Shown here in pieces: positions 17,632-26,859 of a stretch of DNA of 64,000 nucleotides; the first letter of the stretch is position 1, and each line of letters begins with the position of its first letter. The position numbers and the translations under genes are program-made. The notes beneath the pieces were generated by a model that searched no databases, had not been told where the DNA came from, and was given only the letters and a program-made list of their open reading frames with translations. Origin of the DNA: Mixta hanseatica (GTDB taxonomy: Bacteria; Pseudomonadota; Gammaproteobacteria; Enterobacterales; Enterobacteriaceae); NCBI RefSeq assembly GCF_023517775.1, contig NZ_CP082904.1:2728001-2792000 (forward strand), given 5' to 3'.

Positions 17632-18537
17632 TCACTTCCCCGGAACAAAGCGTTTCGCGGTAATAGTGGCTAACTTTTTGAATCTTTCGTTCATCATCGC
17701 CATAAAATGGCTGAATTTAATTTTTCTCGACAGCAGCAGCTTCAAGTAAATAGCGATGCCTTTCGATTTTTCATTAGAGAGCAAATAGCTATCGGCGATA
17801 ATTTTTGCGTAAAACCCGAACCAGATATAGCTGGGTACGCGTTTTTTAATGCTTTCCAGCCAGATTAGCGACTTATCGCGCTTGCCGTCCGAAGAGATAC
17901 GGGCGGTAGAGTCAGAATCGTCATAAATCGTTAGCGGCAGATCGAGATAAAAGAAGCTGGCTCCCCTCTCCTGCAAACGCAGGGCGAAATCCCAGTCCTG
18001 ATGCTTACGCAGCGTAGGGTCAAACTGGGTCTGTTTGGCAATCGCGGCGTCCAGCAACAGCGTACTGGTCTGAAAGTCGTTGCCCAACAGCAGGAATTCC
18101 ATAATGGAAGCGTATTTTTTCAGGTCTTTATTACGACGCAGATGCATCCCTTCCGGTCGCTTATTGTATTTCGCCGTCATGCAGACGCGGTTTTTACCCG
18201 GCTGCTGACGCAGGTACGCCAGCTGCTTTTCCAGCTTTTCCGGCACCCATTCATCATCGGAATCAAGCAGGGCAATAAATTCGCCGCTGCTGCGCTCAAT
18301 GCCTTCATTGCGCGGACGCGTACCGCTGCTGTTTTGCGCCAGCTGGATAAAATGCACGCGCTCATCTTTTACGCTCGCCATCACCTCAGCGGTGTTATCC
18401 GTAGAGGCATCATCCACCACGAACACTTCAATGTTACGCCAGGTTTGATTCAAAACGCTGTTTAGGGTTTTTAAAATGATGTCGGCACGATTATAGGTAG
18501 GAATAACGACGCTGATTAAAGGCGTAGACTCAGTCAT
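17632..18537 (-). CDS. GT2-family glycosyltransferase (AmsB-like)
   Basis: A 301-residue GT-A transferase. The family A signature is clear: PLISVVIPTYNRADIILKTL, then VEVVDDAST-type VFVVDDASTDNTAEVM near residue 38, and IALLDSDDEWVPEKLEKQ near residue 88 with the DxD. Near residue 160 HQDWDFALRLQERGASFFYL fits the acceptor-side ED/WD motif. It is the first transferase after wza-wzb-wzc, the place of amsB. A strong hairpin lies in the 69-base gap after wzc, so its expression may depend on read-through. The sugar donor is unknown. Confidence 0.9.
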   Translation of the reverse strand: MTESTPLISVVIPTYNRADIILKTLNSVLNQTWRNIEVFVVDDASTDNTAEVMASVKDERVHFIQLAQNSSGTRPRNEGIERSSGEFIALLDSDDEWVPEKLEKQLAYLRQQPGKNRVCMTAKYNKRPEGMHLRRNKDLKKYASIMEFLLLGNDFQTSTLLLDAAIAKQTQFDPTLRKHQDWDFALRLQERGASFFYLDLPLTIYDDSDSTARISSDGKRDKSLIWLESIKKRVPSYIWFGFYAKIIADSYLLSNEKSKGIAIYLKLLLSRKIKFSHFMAMMNERFKKLATITAKRFVPGK

Positions 18538-18577
18538 AACATCAGTCTCAATGGATTCGTTTTAAAAACCTTAAAAG

Positions 18578-18597
18578 GCCAGCCGCGAACGGCTGGC
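18578..18597 (-). terminator. Hairpin with UUCG loop after wzc (likely attenuator)
   Basis: On the minus strand GCCAGCCG-TTCG-CGGCTGGC forms a perfect 8-bp stem with the very stable UUCG tetraloop. It is followed by CTTTTAAGGTTTTT, which resembles a rho-independent terminator. It lies just past the wzc stop and before the first glycosyltransferase. A stem-loop after wzc that lowers downstream transcription is known in E. coli group 1 capsule and colanic acid operons. Confidence 0.75.
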
Positions 18598-18606
18598 ACT
18601 CTCGTT

Positions 18607-20784
18607 TTACGGCTTGGTTGATTCGTAGCTATAGTGGTAATAGCCGTAGCCGTAGGCGCTGGCGGCCTTTTTCACCACCAGGTTCAGAATGGCGCCTTTA
18701 ATCTCAATACCGTTCTGTTCAAAGCGACGTACGCTGACTTCAATCTCTTTCACCGTCGATTTCTCAAACCCTGCCACCACCATGTTGGTGCCGGCCTGCA
18801 TGCCGATAATGGCCGCATCGGTGACTGCCAGAATCGGCGGCGTATCGATAATCACGATGTCGTACTGTTTCTGCACGCTGGCCATCAGGTCGACAAATTT
18901 CTGACTCATCAGCAGTTCAGACGGGTTCGGCGGCAGCTGACCGCGCGGAATAAAGTCGAGTCCGCTGACGTTGGTCGGGCGAATCGCCTGCTCCAGCGTC
19001 GCCTGATTGGACAGCAGATCAGACAGGCCATGGCGGTTATCGCTATTGAACAGCTCATGGGAATAGCCTTTACGCATATCGCCATCGATAAACAGTACGC
19101 GCTGGCCTGACTGCGCGACGACGGCCGCTAGGTTGGTGCTGATAAAGGTTTTACCGATATCCGGGCTGCTACCTGAAATCATGACAATGTTGTTCGGCGC
19201 ATCCAGCATCGCGAAGTGCATTGTGGTGCGCAGGCTGCGTACCGCTTCAATCGCCAGGTCAGCCGGGTTGGCCAGCGCCAGCAGCTCGCCGCCGCGCATC
19301 GCCTTTTTGCCCTTCTCTTTGCCCACCAGCGCCAGTTTACGATCGCGCTGCTGCTGCCATTCGGAGATAGGAATGCTGGCGTAGACGTTGATACCGCTGT
19401 TTTCCAGCTGCTCCGGACTCTCGATGCCGCGAATCAGGATAGTTTTCATCAGCACGTAGATGGTGGAAATCAGCAGACCCAGTACCAGAGAAACCGCGAT
19501 AATAATTGCAGAGCGCGGCGCAATCGGCTTATTCAGCACCAGCGCCGGGTCAACGATGCGAACGTTGCCCACGGTACTGGCTTTGTTGATGCTCAGCTCT
19601 TGCTGTTTGTTCAACAGCTGCATGAACACCGCCTGGCCTGCATCGACGTCACGCGTCAGACGAATAATTTCCTGCTGAGTACGCGGCAGATTGGATACTT
19701 TACCCTCAAGCGATTTCTTCTCATCCCGCAGCGTCTTACGCTTTTCTAACAGGGTGCGATATGCCGGGTGCTCTTTGGTATAAAGCTTGGAGATTTCCGC
19801 TTCACGGAAGGTCAGTTCGTTCAGCTGGTTATCCACGTTAACCATGGTATCCAGCATCGACTTGGCTTCCAGCGTCAGGTCGACCGAGTCATTTTGCTGA
19901 CGGAACGCGTTCAGCTTGTTCTCAGCGTCATCCAGTTTCTGACGCACTTCCGGCAGCTGACGTTGGATAAAATCGAGGCTCTTTTGCGCTTCCTCAGATT
20001 TACGTTCAACGTTTTGCAGCAGGTAGTTTTCCGTAATGGCGCGCAGCGTCGCCTGCGTCAGCTGTGGGTCAGCACCGTTCAGGGTTAATGCCAGCACGCC
20101 GGTATCTTTACCCTGATCTACCACGGTCAGACGGCCTACCAGATCGTTGTAGGTCGGCAGATAGCCGTTTTTCTGCACCACAAAGGTATCGCCCGGACCG
20201 GCATTGGTATCAGAAACGAGGATTTTCACCTTGCCCTGCCCTACGTACTGTCCGACTTTGCCTTTTACCAGTTCGCCGTCGTCGCCGGAAAGGGTAAAGG
20301 TGTTGTTCTCACCAATAGCCAGCTCCAGCTTCGTGCCGATCAGTTCCGGCGGCAATTCCAGACGGGAAACGGCGGCTTTTTTGTCGTCGTTGCCCATCAG
20401 GCGCGCCCAGCCGGCGCCTACTACCGGCAGGTATTTCGGCGAGACGGTAGTTTGCAGGTTAAGATCCTCGATGGTTTTACCCAGCACCATCCGCGACATG
20501 ATCAGGCCAATCTGCGCATCCGATGCCGGTTTGGTATCCGGCATCAGATTAGAGAGTTGCGTCATCACCAGGTTGCCCTGGTTTTGCTCAACCTGTACCA
20601 GCGCATCCGCCCGATAAATCGGCGTGGCCAGAATGGAGTAGATAATACCTATTACTGCGAATAGCGCGGTTACGCCAATAATGAGCCAGCGATGATCGAT
20701 AATTGAACCGTATAAACGGGCTACATCGATTTCATCTTTGGCATCTGCAATTTTCTGCGAGCTATCTGATTTTTTATTGACCAT
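18607..20784 (-). CDS. wzc: Wzc, polysaccharide co-polymerase and tyrosine autokinase
   Basis: A 725-residue inner-membrane BY-kinase of the PCP-2a class. It has a Wzz-type N-terminal domain with a first membrane span around residues 33-53 and a long periplasmic coiled-coil region. A second span near residue 430 is followed by the cytoplasmic kinase domain. Walker A-like SSPDIGKTFIST includes Lys545; Walker A' is VLFIDGDMRKG and Walker B is IIDTPPILAVTDAA. The C-terminal tail holds six tyrosines between residues 711 and 720 (AYGYGYYHYSYE), the autophosphorylation cluster reset by Wzb. With Wza it forms the trans-envelope export machine and controls chain length. Length and motifs match E. coli Wzc. 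Confidence 0.97.
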   Translation of the reverse strand: MVNKKSDSSQKIADAKDEIDVARLYGSIIDHRWLIIGVTALFAVIGIIYSILATPIYRADALVQVEQNQGNLVMTQLSNLMPDTKPASDAQIGLIMSRMVLGKTIEDLNLQTTVSPKYLPVVGAGWARLMGNDDKKAAVSRLELPPELIGTKLELAIGENNTFTLSGDDGELVKGKVGQYVGQGKVKILVSDTNAGPGDTFVVQKNGYLPTYNDLVGRLTVVDQGKDTGVLALTLNGADPQLTQATLRAITENYLLQNVERKSEEAQKSLDFIQRQLPEVRQKLDDAENKLNAFRQQNDSVDLTLEAKSMLDTMVNVDNQLNELTFREAEISKLYTKEHPAYRTLLEKRKTLRDEKKSLEGKVSNLPRTQQEIIRLTRDVDAGQAVFMQLLNKQQELSINKASTVGNVRIVDPALVLNKPIAPRSAIIIAVSLVLGLLISTIYVLMKTILIRGIESPEQLENSGINVYASIPISEWQQQRDRKLALVGKEKGKKAMRGGELLALANPADLAIEAVRSLRTTMHFAMLDAPNNIVMISGSSPDIGKTFISTNLAAVVAQSGQRVLFIDGDMRKGYSHELFNSDNRHGLSDLLSNQATLEQAIRPTNVSGLDFIPRGQLPPNPSELLMSQKFVDLMASVQKQYDIVIIDTPPILAVTDAAIIGMQAGTNMVVAGFEKSTVKEIEVSVRRFEQNGIEIKGAILNLVVKKAASAYGYGYYHYSYESTKP

Positions 20785-20796
20785 TATTATGCCTGA

Positions 20797-21231
20797 TTAT
20801 CGATTTAATGCGTGGGCCCATTTCTGAGCGGCGTCATCCAATAAAAGGTATACAGATTCAAAAGCCTCTATACTTTTTCGATATGGATCCGGGATTTCAC
20901 GACCGTTGCACCAATGGCCAAACAGCATGGTTTTGCCACGAACTTCCGGGGTAAGATTGCTGATGGCATTGATATGCTGTTTTTCCATCACCAGGATCAG
21001 ATCGTGTTCCCTGCACATGGCTGAAGTGATTTTGCGTGCGCGGTGTCCCTCCAGCGAGAGGTTGTGTCGCTCTGCGACGGTGATGGCGTTTTCATCTGCT
21101 GGATAGTTCACCAGAGCGCCTAATCCTGCCGATTCAACTTTCACATCCGGGCAATAGCGTTTTAATAACCGCTCGCCGGTTGGCGAACGGCAGATATTGC
21201 CCACACAGACGATGAGAATTGAATTAAACAT
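20797..21231 (-). CDS. wzb: Wzb, low-molecular-weight protein tyrosine phosphatase
   Basis: A cytoplasmic phosphatase that dephosphorylates Wzc so that polymer export cycles can continue. The active-site loop VCVGNICRSPTGERLL carries the C-x5-R signature, and the acid loop IPDPYRKS near the C-terminus gives the catalytic Asp. The start at 21231 (MFNSILIV) is chosen because E. coli Wzb begins at the same point, giving 144 residues. A GTG at 21240 and an ATG at 21237 overlapping the wza stop are alternatives. The gene is coupled between wza and wzc as in other group 1 capsule and colanic-type loci. Confidence 0.95.
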   Translation of the reverse strand: MFNSILIVCVGNICRSPTGERLLKRYCPDVKVESAGLGALVNYPADENAITVAERHNLSLEGHRARKITSAMCREHDLILVMEKQHINAISNLTPEVRGKTMLFGHWCNGREIPDPYRKSIEAFESVYLLLDDAAQKWAHALNR

Positions 21232-21236
21232 ATTCA

Positions 21237-22367
21237 TCACCAGTTTTTGATATCATGCGCTGAATCAATGCTGTAACGAACGCTGTTGACGGTAGGCAGC
21301 AGCTGGTTGATCACGCGGTTCCAGCGGGTAAGCGGCGTTGCGGTCACGTAGACAATGTCATACGGCTGTAGCTGGAATTCGGTACCCAGCACCATCGCGG
21401 TGGCGTCAGAGGTATTCAACTGATAGATATTAGCGATCTTGCCGCCCTGCTCGCGGTTCGGACGAATAACAAACACGCCGGTGGCGTTAGAGACATCCTG
21501 ATTCAAACCTTCAGCATTGCCTAACGCTTCCGTCAGGGTCATGCCGCTGCGATCCATTTTCAGGGTCTGCTGGCGGGTTACTTCGCCCATCACGAACACT
21601 TTCAACTCGTCATTACGCGGCACATACAGAATATCGCCCGGATAAAGCAGACGGTTCTGCGTCAGGTCGCCGTTTTGCATCAGCGCCTGCAGAGAGATAC
21701 GCTGCTCACGACCATTGTGGGTCAGAATCACGTTACGCCAGTCGGCGTCTGCGGTCATGCCGCCTGCGGCGTTAACTGCATCCAGCACGGTCAATGGGAT
21801 ATTGGTGATTTCCTGTTTGCCGGAAGTGCCGACTTCACCGGTAACGTACACTTTTTGCGAACGGAAGGCGGCGATATTGACATCTACCTGCGGGCTTTCA
21901 ATGTAACTGGCCAGGCGGCTTTGTAATTCGCTGCGTACCTGCTGGATGGTTTTCCCGGCAACTTTTACCTTACCGATATAGGGATAATAAATGGTGCCGT
22001 CTGAATGCACCCAGTTACCGGTGTCGCTGGCGCTGCGGTACTGGCCGGCTGGGGTGGTCAGCTCCGGGTGATCCCAAACGGTTACGCTCAGCACATCGCC
22101 CACGCCGATACGGTACTCATAGTTAGCGATTTCCTGGTCAAGCAGCGGGTTCGGCTGTGCGACGATAGGTTTACGACGCAACTGCTCTACCAGCATAGGA
22201 GTGAGAGGGAACACATTGACCATTTTATCGATGTCGTAGTCAGCGTCCTGCTGCTTAATAACATCTTTACCGCCGGTGGAGACATTTTGCCCTGGGACTA
22301 CAGTACAGCCACTGATAAGTGAGATTGACACCAGTAACGGAGCCAACTTTAGTTTCGTTTTCATCAT
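21237..22367 (-). CDS. wza: Wza, outer-membrane polysaccharide export lipoprotein
   Basis: A 376-residue outer-membrane lipoprotein; its octamer forms the export channel. The signal peptide ends at a lipobox (SLISGC, Cys about residue 21). [20 protein letters not shown] follows, then the polysaccharide-export domain with [19 protein letters not shown] near residue 85, and two SLBB-type domains ([31 protein letters not shown]). The C-terminal amphipathic helix that forms the outer-membrane barrel in E. coli Wza is present ([18 protein letters not shown]). It is the first gene of the EPS operon, preceded by a leader of about 400 bases containing the JUMPstart. Near identity of motifs with E. 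coli Wza makes this secure. Confidence 0.97.
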   Translation of the reverse strand: MMKTKLKLAPLLVSISLISGCTVVPGQNVSTGGKDVIKQQDADYDIDKMVNVFPLTPMLVEQLRRKPIVAQPNPLLDQEIANYEYRIGVGDVLSVTVWDHPELTTPAGQYRSASDTGNWVHSDGTIYYPYIGKVKVAGKTIQQVRSELQSRLASYIESPQVDVNIAAFRSQKVYVTGEVGTSGKQEITNIPLTVLDAVNAAGGMTADADWRNVILTHNGREQRISLQALMQNGDLTQNRLLYPGDILYVPRNDELKVFVMGEVTRQQTLKMDRSGMTLTEALGNAEGLNQDVSNATGVFVIRPNREQGGKIANIYQLNTSDATAMVLGTEFQLQPYDIVYVTATPLTRWNRVINQLLPTVNSVRYSIDSAHDIKNW

Positions 22368-22489
22368 TGAATTATCATCACTATTGCTGATTTATTGTCT
22401 AAAGCGGTGTGTGTCGCCGCAAAAAAAAGTTCATGAATAAACGTCAATTCACGACCAATCTGCCCTAACTATTGCTGTTCCGTCATGAG

Positions 22490-22813
22490 ATGTTTGCCCC
22501 TCGTTTTATGCATAAATGTCCCTGCTGCGGCAGCCGCTCCGTCAACGCCCGGTAAAAACGGATGCGGCCCGCTCTCCTGCAGTTCGAATTAATGGCCAGC
22601 GTGCTGACCGTATCGGTATTAATTCTTCCTGAAATCCCGGCAGTAGGGCCTGAATCAGGTTTTATGATGGCTTACGCTATTCTGTCGTATTTATTTAGCA
22701 TTAGTCTTAAAACAACAGAAATTTATAAATTACTCTTGACGGGCATATTTACATCTGTTCGCCAGAGTTTAAGCACGCTACCGCCCCTGGCTTTCAGCTA
22801 CCAATGCTGTTAA
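22490..22813 (+). pseudogene. Possible broken small zinc-ribbon-like membrane protein gene in the wza leader
   Basis: An ATG at 22490 opens a plus-strand frame with KCPCCGSRSVNAR, which resembles a zinc-knuckle start, then meets a TAA at 22553. The same frame stays open for about 85 more codons and encodes two hydrophobic stretches (MASVLTVSVLILPEIPAV and FMMAYAILSYLFSISL). This could be a small CxxC membrane protein broken by one nonsense codon. It lies antisense to the wza leader, and its last codons run into the JUMPstart, so chance open sequence is a real alternative. I do not recognise the family. Confidence 0.25.
22774..22809 (-). promoter_or_regulatory. JUMPstart with ops element of the exopolysaccharide operon
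   Basis: The minus strand reads as a JUMPstart ending in AAGCCAGGGGCGGTAGCGTG, with the ops core GGCGGTAGCGTG at 22785-22774. It lies about 400 bases upstream of wza. The last 20 bases equal those of the JUMPstart at 5.65 kb, so RfaH probably couples both surface-polysaccharide loci. Confidence 0.9.
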
Positions 22814-23345
22814 ATCAGAAACAGTGCTATTTGAGGCGCAGGGATCGGTTAGCTTTTATAGGATTGATAAAGCCTGTGAGATTGCTCTTTTCTCAGAGCG
22901 CAGCAAATGAGCCGCATCAATTATCTCGGTCCGATCACATAAGTTATGGCTAGATTTTTATACTATTGACTGGTTGTGACAAGCACAGGAAAGCAGATCC
23001 ATAGCACTTTCAGAATAAGACTAAAGAATATAAAAAATAAACCTTGAAATTCAGCATGTTAATCCGCAAGCGCCTTTCTTTTTTTTCCAGATAATTCCGG
23101 CTTGATAATAACTTTTATTACATAACGCAAACAGACGACGTTTATTTATCCAGCAGATGTTAATAAGCCGCCCTCCCGCTGACCAGCAAAATCCCAATAA
23201 GCTTGCGCGTGAATATATGCGTAATGGCCGCAGAATAAGGCTTACGCTTTTTTTATTTAGGATTTATCTCAGGTAATATTGCGTTTTGATTATTCAGATT
23301 CCATCATCTGTCAGGTAAATAAACAATAAAAGGTGAAAACAGGGT
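22814..23345. promoter_or_regulatory. Upstream regulatory region of the exopolysaccharide operon
   Basis: No gene is seen between the JUMPstart and yegH. The stretch is AT-rich and should contain the wza-operon promoter reading leftwards; a TATAAA-like -10 lies about 50 bases upstream of the JUMPstart (22858-22863), without a good -35, which would suit an activator-dependent promoter. It also holds the candidate RcsAB box at 23010-23023 and the yegH promoter. Confidence 0.45.
23010..23023 (+). promoter_or_regulatory. Candidate RcsAB box upstream of the exopolysaccharide operon
   Basis: TCAGAATAAGACTA matches 10 of 14 positions of the RcsAB consensus TAAGAATATTCCTA. It recurs with one change upstream of galF at 8170-8183. 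The distance to the wza start, about 640 bases, is like that reported for the amsG box in Erwinia amylovora. The recurrence strengthens it, but binding is unproven. Confidence 0.42.
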
Positions 23346-24923
23346 ATGGAATGGATCGCAGATCCGTCAATCTGGGCCGGGCTGGTAACGTTAATTGTGC
23401 TGGAGCTGGTCCTGGGCATCGATAATTTGATTTTTATTGCCATTCTGGCGGAAAAACTGCCGGCGGCGCAGCGCGATCGCGCCAGAGTGACCGGGCTGCT
23501 GCTGGCGCTGCTGATGCGCATGGTGTTGCTGACCTCGATCGCCTGGTTAACCGGGCTAACGCGCCCGCTGTTTACGCTGTTCACCCACTCCTTCAGCGCC
23601 CGCGATCTGATCATGCTGGTTGGCGGGCTGTTTCTGCTGTTTAAGGCCACGATGGAGTTAAACGAGCGGCTGGAAGGCGGCGATAGCGACGATAAACCGC
23701 AAAAACGCGGCGCGCGTTTCTGGCCGGTGGTGGCGCAAATCGTGGTGCTGGATGCGGTATTCTCGCTGGATGCGGTGATCACCGCCGTTGGAATGGTAGA
23801 TCACCTGTTGGTGATGATGGCGGCGGTGGCTATCGCTATCTGTTTGATGATCCTTGCCAGCAAGCCGTTAACCCGCTTTGTTAACGGGCATCCGACAATA
23901 GTCATTCTCTGCCTGAGTTTCCTGCTGATGATCGGCTTTAGCCTGATTGCTGAAGGGTTCGGCTTCCATATTCCTAAAGGCTATCTGTATGCGGCCATCG
24001 GCTTCTCTATCTTAATTGAATGCCTTAATCAGCTATCGCAGTTTAATCGTCGACGCTTTCTCTCATCGACCATACCGCTGCGTAAGCGTACCGCCGAAGC
24101 GGTGCTGCATCTGCTGCGCGGTCAGCACGCCGAGGCGGAGCTGGATGCGGAAACCGCCTCGCTGGTGGGCGATGCCGCCGAGCAGAATGCGGTGTTTAAT
24201 AAGCAGGAGCGCCAGATGATCGTGCGGGTTATGGGCATGGCGCAACGCAGCGTCAGCAGTATCATGACCTCCCGCCACGATATCGATCATATTGATTTGA
24301 GCGACAGCCCGGCAGAGATCATGGCGCAGCTGGACCGTAACCAGCACACCAGGATATTGATTACCGAAAACGGCAGCGAACCGCTTGGCGTAGTGCATAT
24401 TATCGATCTGCTGCATCAGTCTTTGCATCATGACTCTCTCGATCTGCGCGCCTTGATCCGCCAGCCGTTGATTTTCCCGGAACAGCTTACGCTGCTGACG
24501 GCGCTGGAGCAGTTCCGCAGCGCACGCACTCATTTTGCTTTTGTGGTGGATGAATTTGGTTCGGTAGAAGGAGTAGTGACCCTGAGCGACGTAATGGAAA
24601 CTATCGCCGGTAACTTACCTAATGAAAGCGAAGAGCTGGACGCCCGCTACGATATTCGTCAGAAAGAGGACGGCAGCTGGATAGCCAACGGTCATATGCC
24701 GTTGGAAGATTTGGTGATGTATATCGAACTGCCGCTCAATGAGAAGCGCGATTATCACACCATTGCCGGTCTGCTGATGGATCAGCTACAGCATATTCCC
24801 CAGGCTGGCGAAGAGCTGCAGCTGGGTGACTGGCTTATCCGCACGCTTGAGGTGGAAAGCCACCGCGTGCATAAAGTGCAAATTATCCCGCTGTATCAGC
24901 GCGAGCCGGATTACGAAACCTAA
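23346..24923 (+). CDS. yegH: YegH, TerC-family membrane protein with CBS and CorC/HlyC domains
   Basis: A 525-residue inner-membrane protein of unknown exact role. The N-terminal TerC-type domain spans about residues 1-240 with seven or so hydrophobic helices, including [18 protein letters not shown] and [18 protein letters not shown]; their acidic residues match the metal-linked TerC signature. Two CBS domains follow ([40 protein letters not shown]). The C-terminal CorC/HlyC transporter-associated domain starts near residue 440. The E. coli paralogues YegH and YoaE share this layout; yegH is chosen because it lies between wza and asmA, as in E. coli. Metal export or metal homeostasis is the usual suggestion for the family. 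Confidence 0.93.
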   Translation: MEWIADPSIWAGLVTLIVLELVLGIDNLIFIAILAEKLPAAQRDRARVTGLLLALLMRMVLLTSIAWLTGLTRPLFTLFTHSFSARDLIMLVGGLFLLFKATMELNERLEGGDSDDKPQKRGARFWPVVAQIVVLDAVFSLDAVITAVGMVDHLLVMMAAVAIAICLMILASKPLTRFVNGHPTIVILCLSFLLMIGFSLIAEGFGFHIPKGYLYAAIGFSILIECLNQLSQFNRRRFLSSTIPLRKRTAEAVLHLLRGQHAEAELDAETASLVGDAAEQNAVFNKQERQMIVRVMGMAQRSVSSIMTSRHDIDHIDLSDSPAEIMAQLDRNQHTRILITENGSEPLGVVHIIDLLHQSLHHDSLDLRALIRQPLIFPEQLTLLTALEQFRSARTHFAFVVDEFGSVEGVVTLSDVMETIAGNLPNESEELDARYDIRQKEDGSWIANGHMPLEDLVMYIELPLNEKRDYHTIAGLLMDQLQHIPQAGEELQLGDWLIRTLEVESHRVHKVQIIPLYQREPDYET

Positions 24924-25012
24924 ACGCAGCGCCAGGGACCGTAAAAGCAACCTCAGGGCGCGCAAAACAACAGCAAAAGCGTGCAGCCTCACGTGCCCTG
25001 AAGAGAAGAGGA

Positions 25013-26842
25013 TTAATGCGGCGCAACTGATGGCGCCGCATTTTTCTGATTACGCTGCGACCACTGATCCAGACGCGATTTAATTTCGCCTTCCAGCTTC
25101 TGGCGCAGCAGCTGATCCACCTGCAGATTGTATTGCAGATTATCCCAACCGCCGTAAATATGCAGCGGAACCGCCGTCTGCTGCAGTGTGGCGACCAGCG
25201 CGTTATCTCCTTTCCAGCCGCGGGTAACCTGCACGCCAAAGTTGATATCGCACTGGCGGCGCAGTATATCAATCTCGCCCGTGCCGCCCAGCTGGAAGCC
25301 GGAAGCCGCACCCTGCAGGTTTTTAAGCGCAATAAGGCCCTTATTCAGGGTGGTCTGCGCCTGCAACTTATCAAGGCGGGTTTCGTTACTGTTGCCCGTC
25401 TCATCGCCGCTGCTGACCTTATCGCTGCTACGGGCTACGGCCCGCTGTACCAGCTGCTGAAAATTCATGCCGATAATGCGTGCTGACGCCAGCTCCACTG
25501 CGGCATCGCCGCGCCAGCGTCGGTGAAAATCCTCAACGCTCAGCCCTTCACCGCCCAGTTTGCCGGTTAAGCTTAGCTGCCCGTCCAGCGTGGGCGGTAA
25601 AGCGAAAGCCTGCAGCAGCGGCGCCAGGGAGATATTTTGCAGCACCGGCTGTAGCGCCACCTCTACCGCCTGCTGACGCAGATTTAACGTACCCGGTAAC
25701 GAGAAGCTGCCCTCCCCTACCCGACCGCTCAGCTTGTTGAGCGCGATTTGCCCCTGCTGATTTTGCGCATCCAGCGCCACCTGCTGCATATCCATCCCAT
25801 GCCAGCGCAGCGTCTCGACCTGAAGTTTCAGCGCCGCGCTCAGGCTGCTGAGCGGATTATCAAGGTAATTGACCGGCTCGGCGATCACCGGAGATCGGCT
25901 GCCGGTCGCCGGCGCCGTCGCCGCTGAAGAGGTGATAGTTTGCGCATTAAGGCCGGCAAGGGCATCCAAGTCCAGATGCGGCGAGCGCATATCGATGGTA
26001 ACCGCCGGCGCGTTGCCGAGCTTGCCGCTGATGGCGCCGTTCAGCTGGCTGTTGCCCAACGTCAGAGCCACGTTTCGCAGCGAAAAGCGCTGGCTGTCAT
26101 CCAGCCATTCCGCCTGCAGGCTGCCTGTACCCTGCAATCCTGCCGTCGGCAGACCCGGTCCCTGTAACTGCCAGTTCAGCGATTTTACCGTGCCGTTCAC
26201 GCGCTGCGGGTAATCCGCCACGTTCATGTCGCCCTCCAGCGCCAGCTGTAGCTCGCGCTGATCGCGGCTAACCCGCGTCGCCAGCGATAGCGTCGCCTCG
26301 CGGCGGCTGTCCTGCGTCAGAGAGAGGTTAAGATCGCGAAAGTTAATCTCTTCGCCCTGCGGCTGCTGCCAGATCAGCAGGCTGTCGGCCACCTCAAGAT
26401 TATTGATATCGAAGGTCCAGCCTCTGACGGGTTCTGGTGGCGTTGAGTCCGTCGGACCGACCGGCGCATCGGCAGGCCGCTGAGCTTTGCTTTCCGGCGT
26501 CAGGCGGATCACCGCGTTTTTCAGCATCACCTGCTTCACGCTAAGCTGGTGCGATAATAAAGGAAGGAGATGAACATCAAGCCGCATATTTTCGGCCATC
26601 ACCATCGGCTGCTGCGCGCCGGGCGCAGTCACCGACATGCGGCCGGCGAGGATGCTAAGCTGTGGCCAGACGTGCCAGCGCAAATCGCCCTCCAGGCGCA
26701 GTTGATAGCCGCTACGCTGCTCAACCTGCTGTACCATGTAGTTGCGAAAATCATTGGGGTTAACCAACAGCACCAGCGCCGTCATGCCCGCCACAATTAC
26801 GACGAATAAAATAGCCAGCGTGGTAATTAATCGTCTCATCAC
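25013..26842 (-). CDS. asmA: AsmA, inner-membrane-anchored AsmA-like lipid-transport family protein
   Basis: A 609-residue protein with one N-terminal membrane anchor (LITTLAILFVVIVAGMTALV) and a large periplasmic part. It is the founding AsmA member, now grouped with the repeating beta-groove bridge proteins (TamB, YhdP family) implicated in phospholipid movement to the outer membrane. In E. coli its loss affects outer-membrane porin assembly. Marks are NPNDFRNYMVQQVEQRSGYQ near residue 28 and a C-terminal AsmA domain with GEGLSVEDFHRRWRGDAAVE and NFGVQVTRGWKGDNALVATL. It sits upstream of yegH and downstream of dcd, as in E. coli, and is convergent with yegH. Confidence 0.95.
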   Translation of the reverse strand: MMRRLITTLAILFVVIVAGMTALVLLVNPNDFRNYMVQQVEQRSGYQLRLEGDLRWHVWPQLSILAGRMSVTAPGAQQPMVMAENMRLDVHLLPLLSHQLSVKQVMLKNAVIRLTPESKAQRPADAPVGPTDSTPPEPVRGWTFDINNLEVADSLLIWQQPQGEEINFRDLNLSLTQDSRREATLSLATRVSRDQRELQLALEGDMNVADYPQRVNGTVKSLNWQLQGPGLPTAGLQGTGSLQAEWLDDSQRFSLRNVALTLGNSQLNGAISGKLGNAPAVTIDMRSPHLDLDALAGLNAQTITSSAATAPATGSRSPVIAEPVNYLDNPLSSLSAALKLQVETLRWHGMDMQQVALDAQNQQGQIALNKLSGRVGEGSFSLPGTLNLRQQAVEVALQPVLQNISLAPLLQAFALPPTLDGQLSLTGKLGGEGLSVEDFHRRWRGDAAVELASARIIGMNFQQLVQRAVARSSDKVSSGDETGNSNETRLDKLQAQTTLNKGLIALKNLQGAASGFQLGGTGEIDILRRQCDINFGVQVTRGWKGDNALVATLQQTAVPLHIYGGWDNLQYNLQVDQLLRQKLEGEIKSRLDQWSQRNQKNAAPSVAPH

Positions 26843-26859
26843 ATCCCCTGTTCAGGCAG

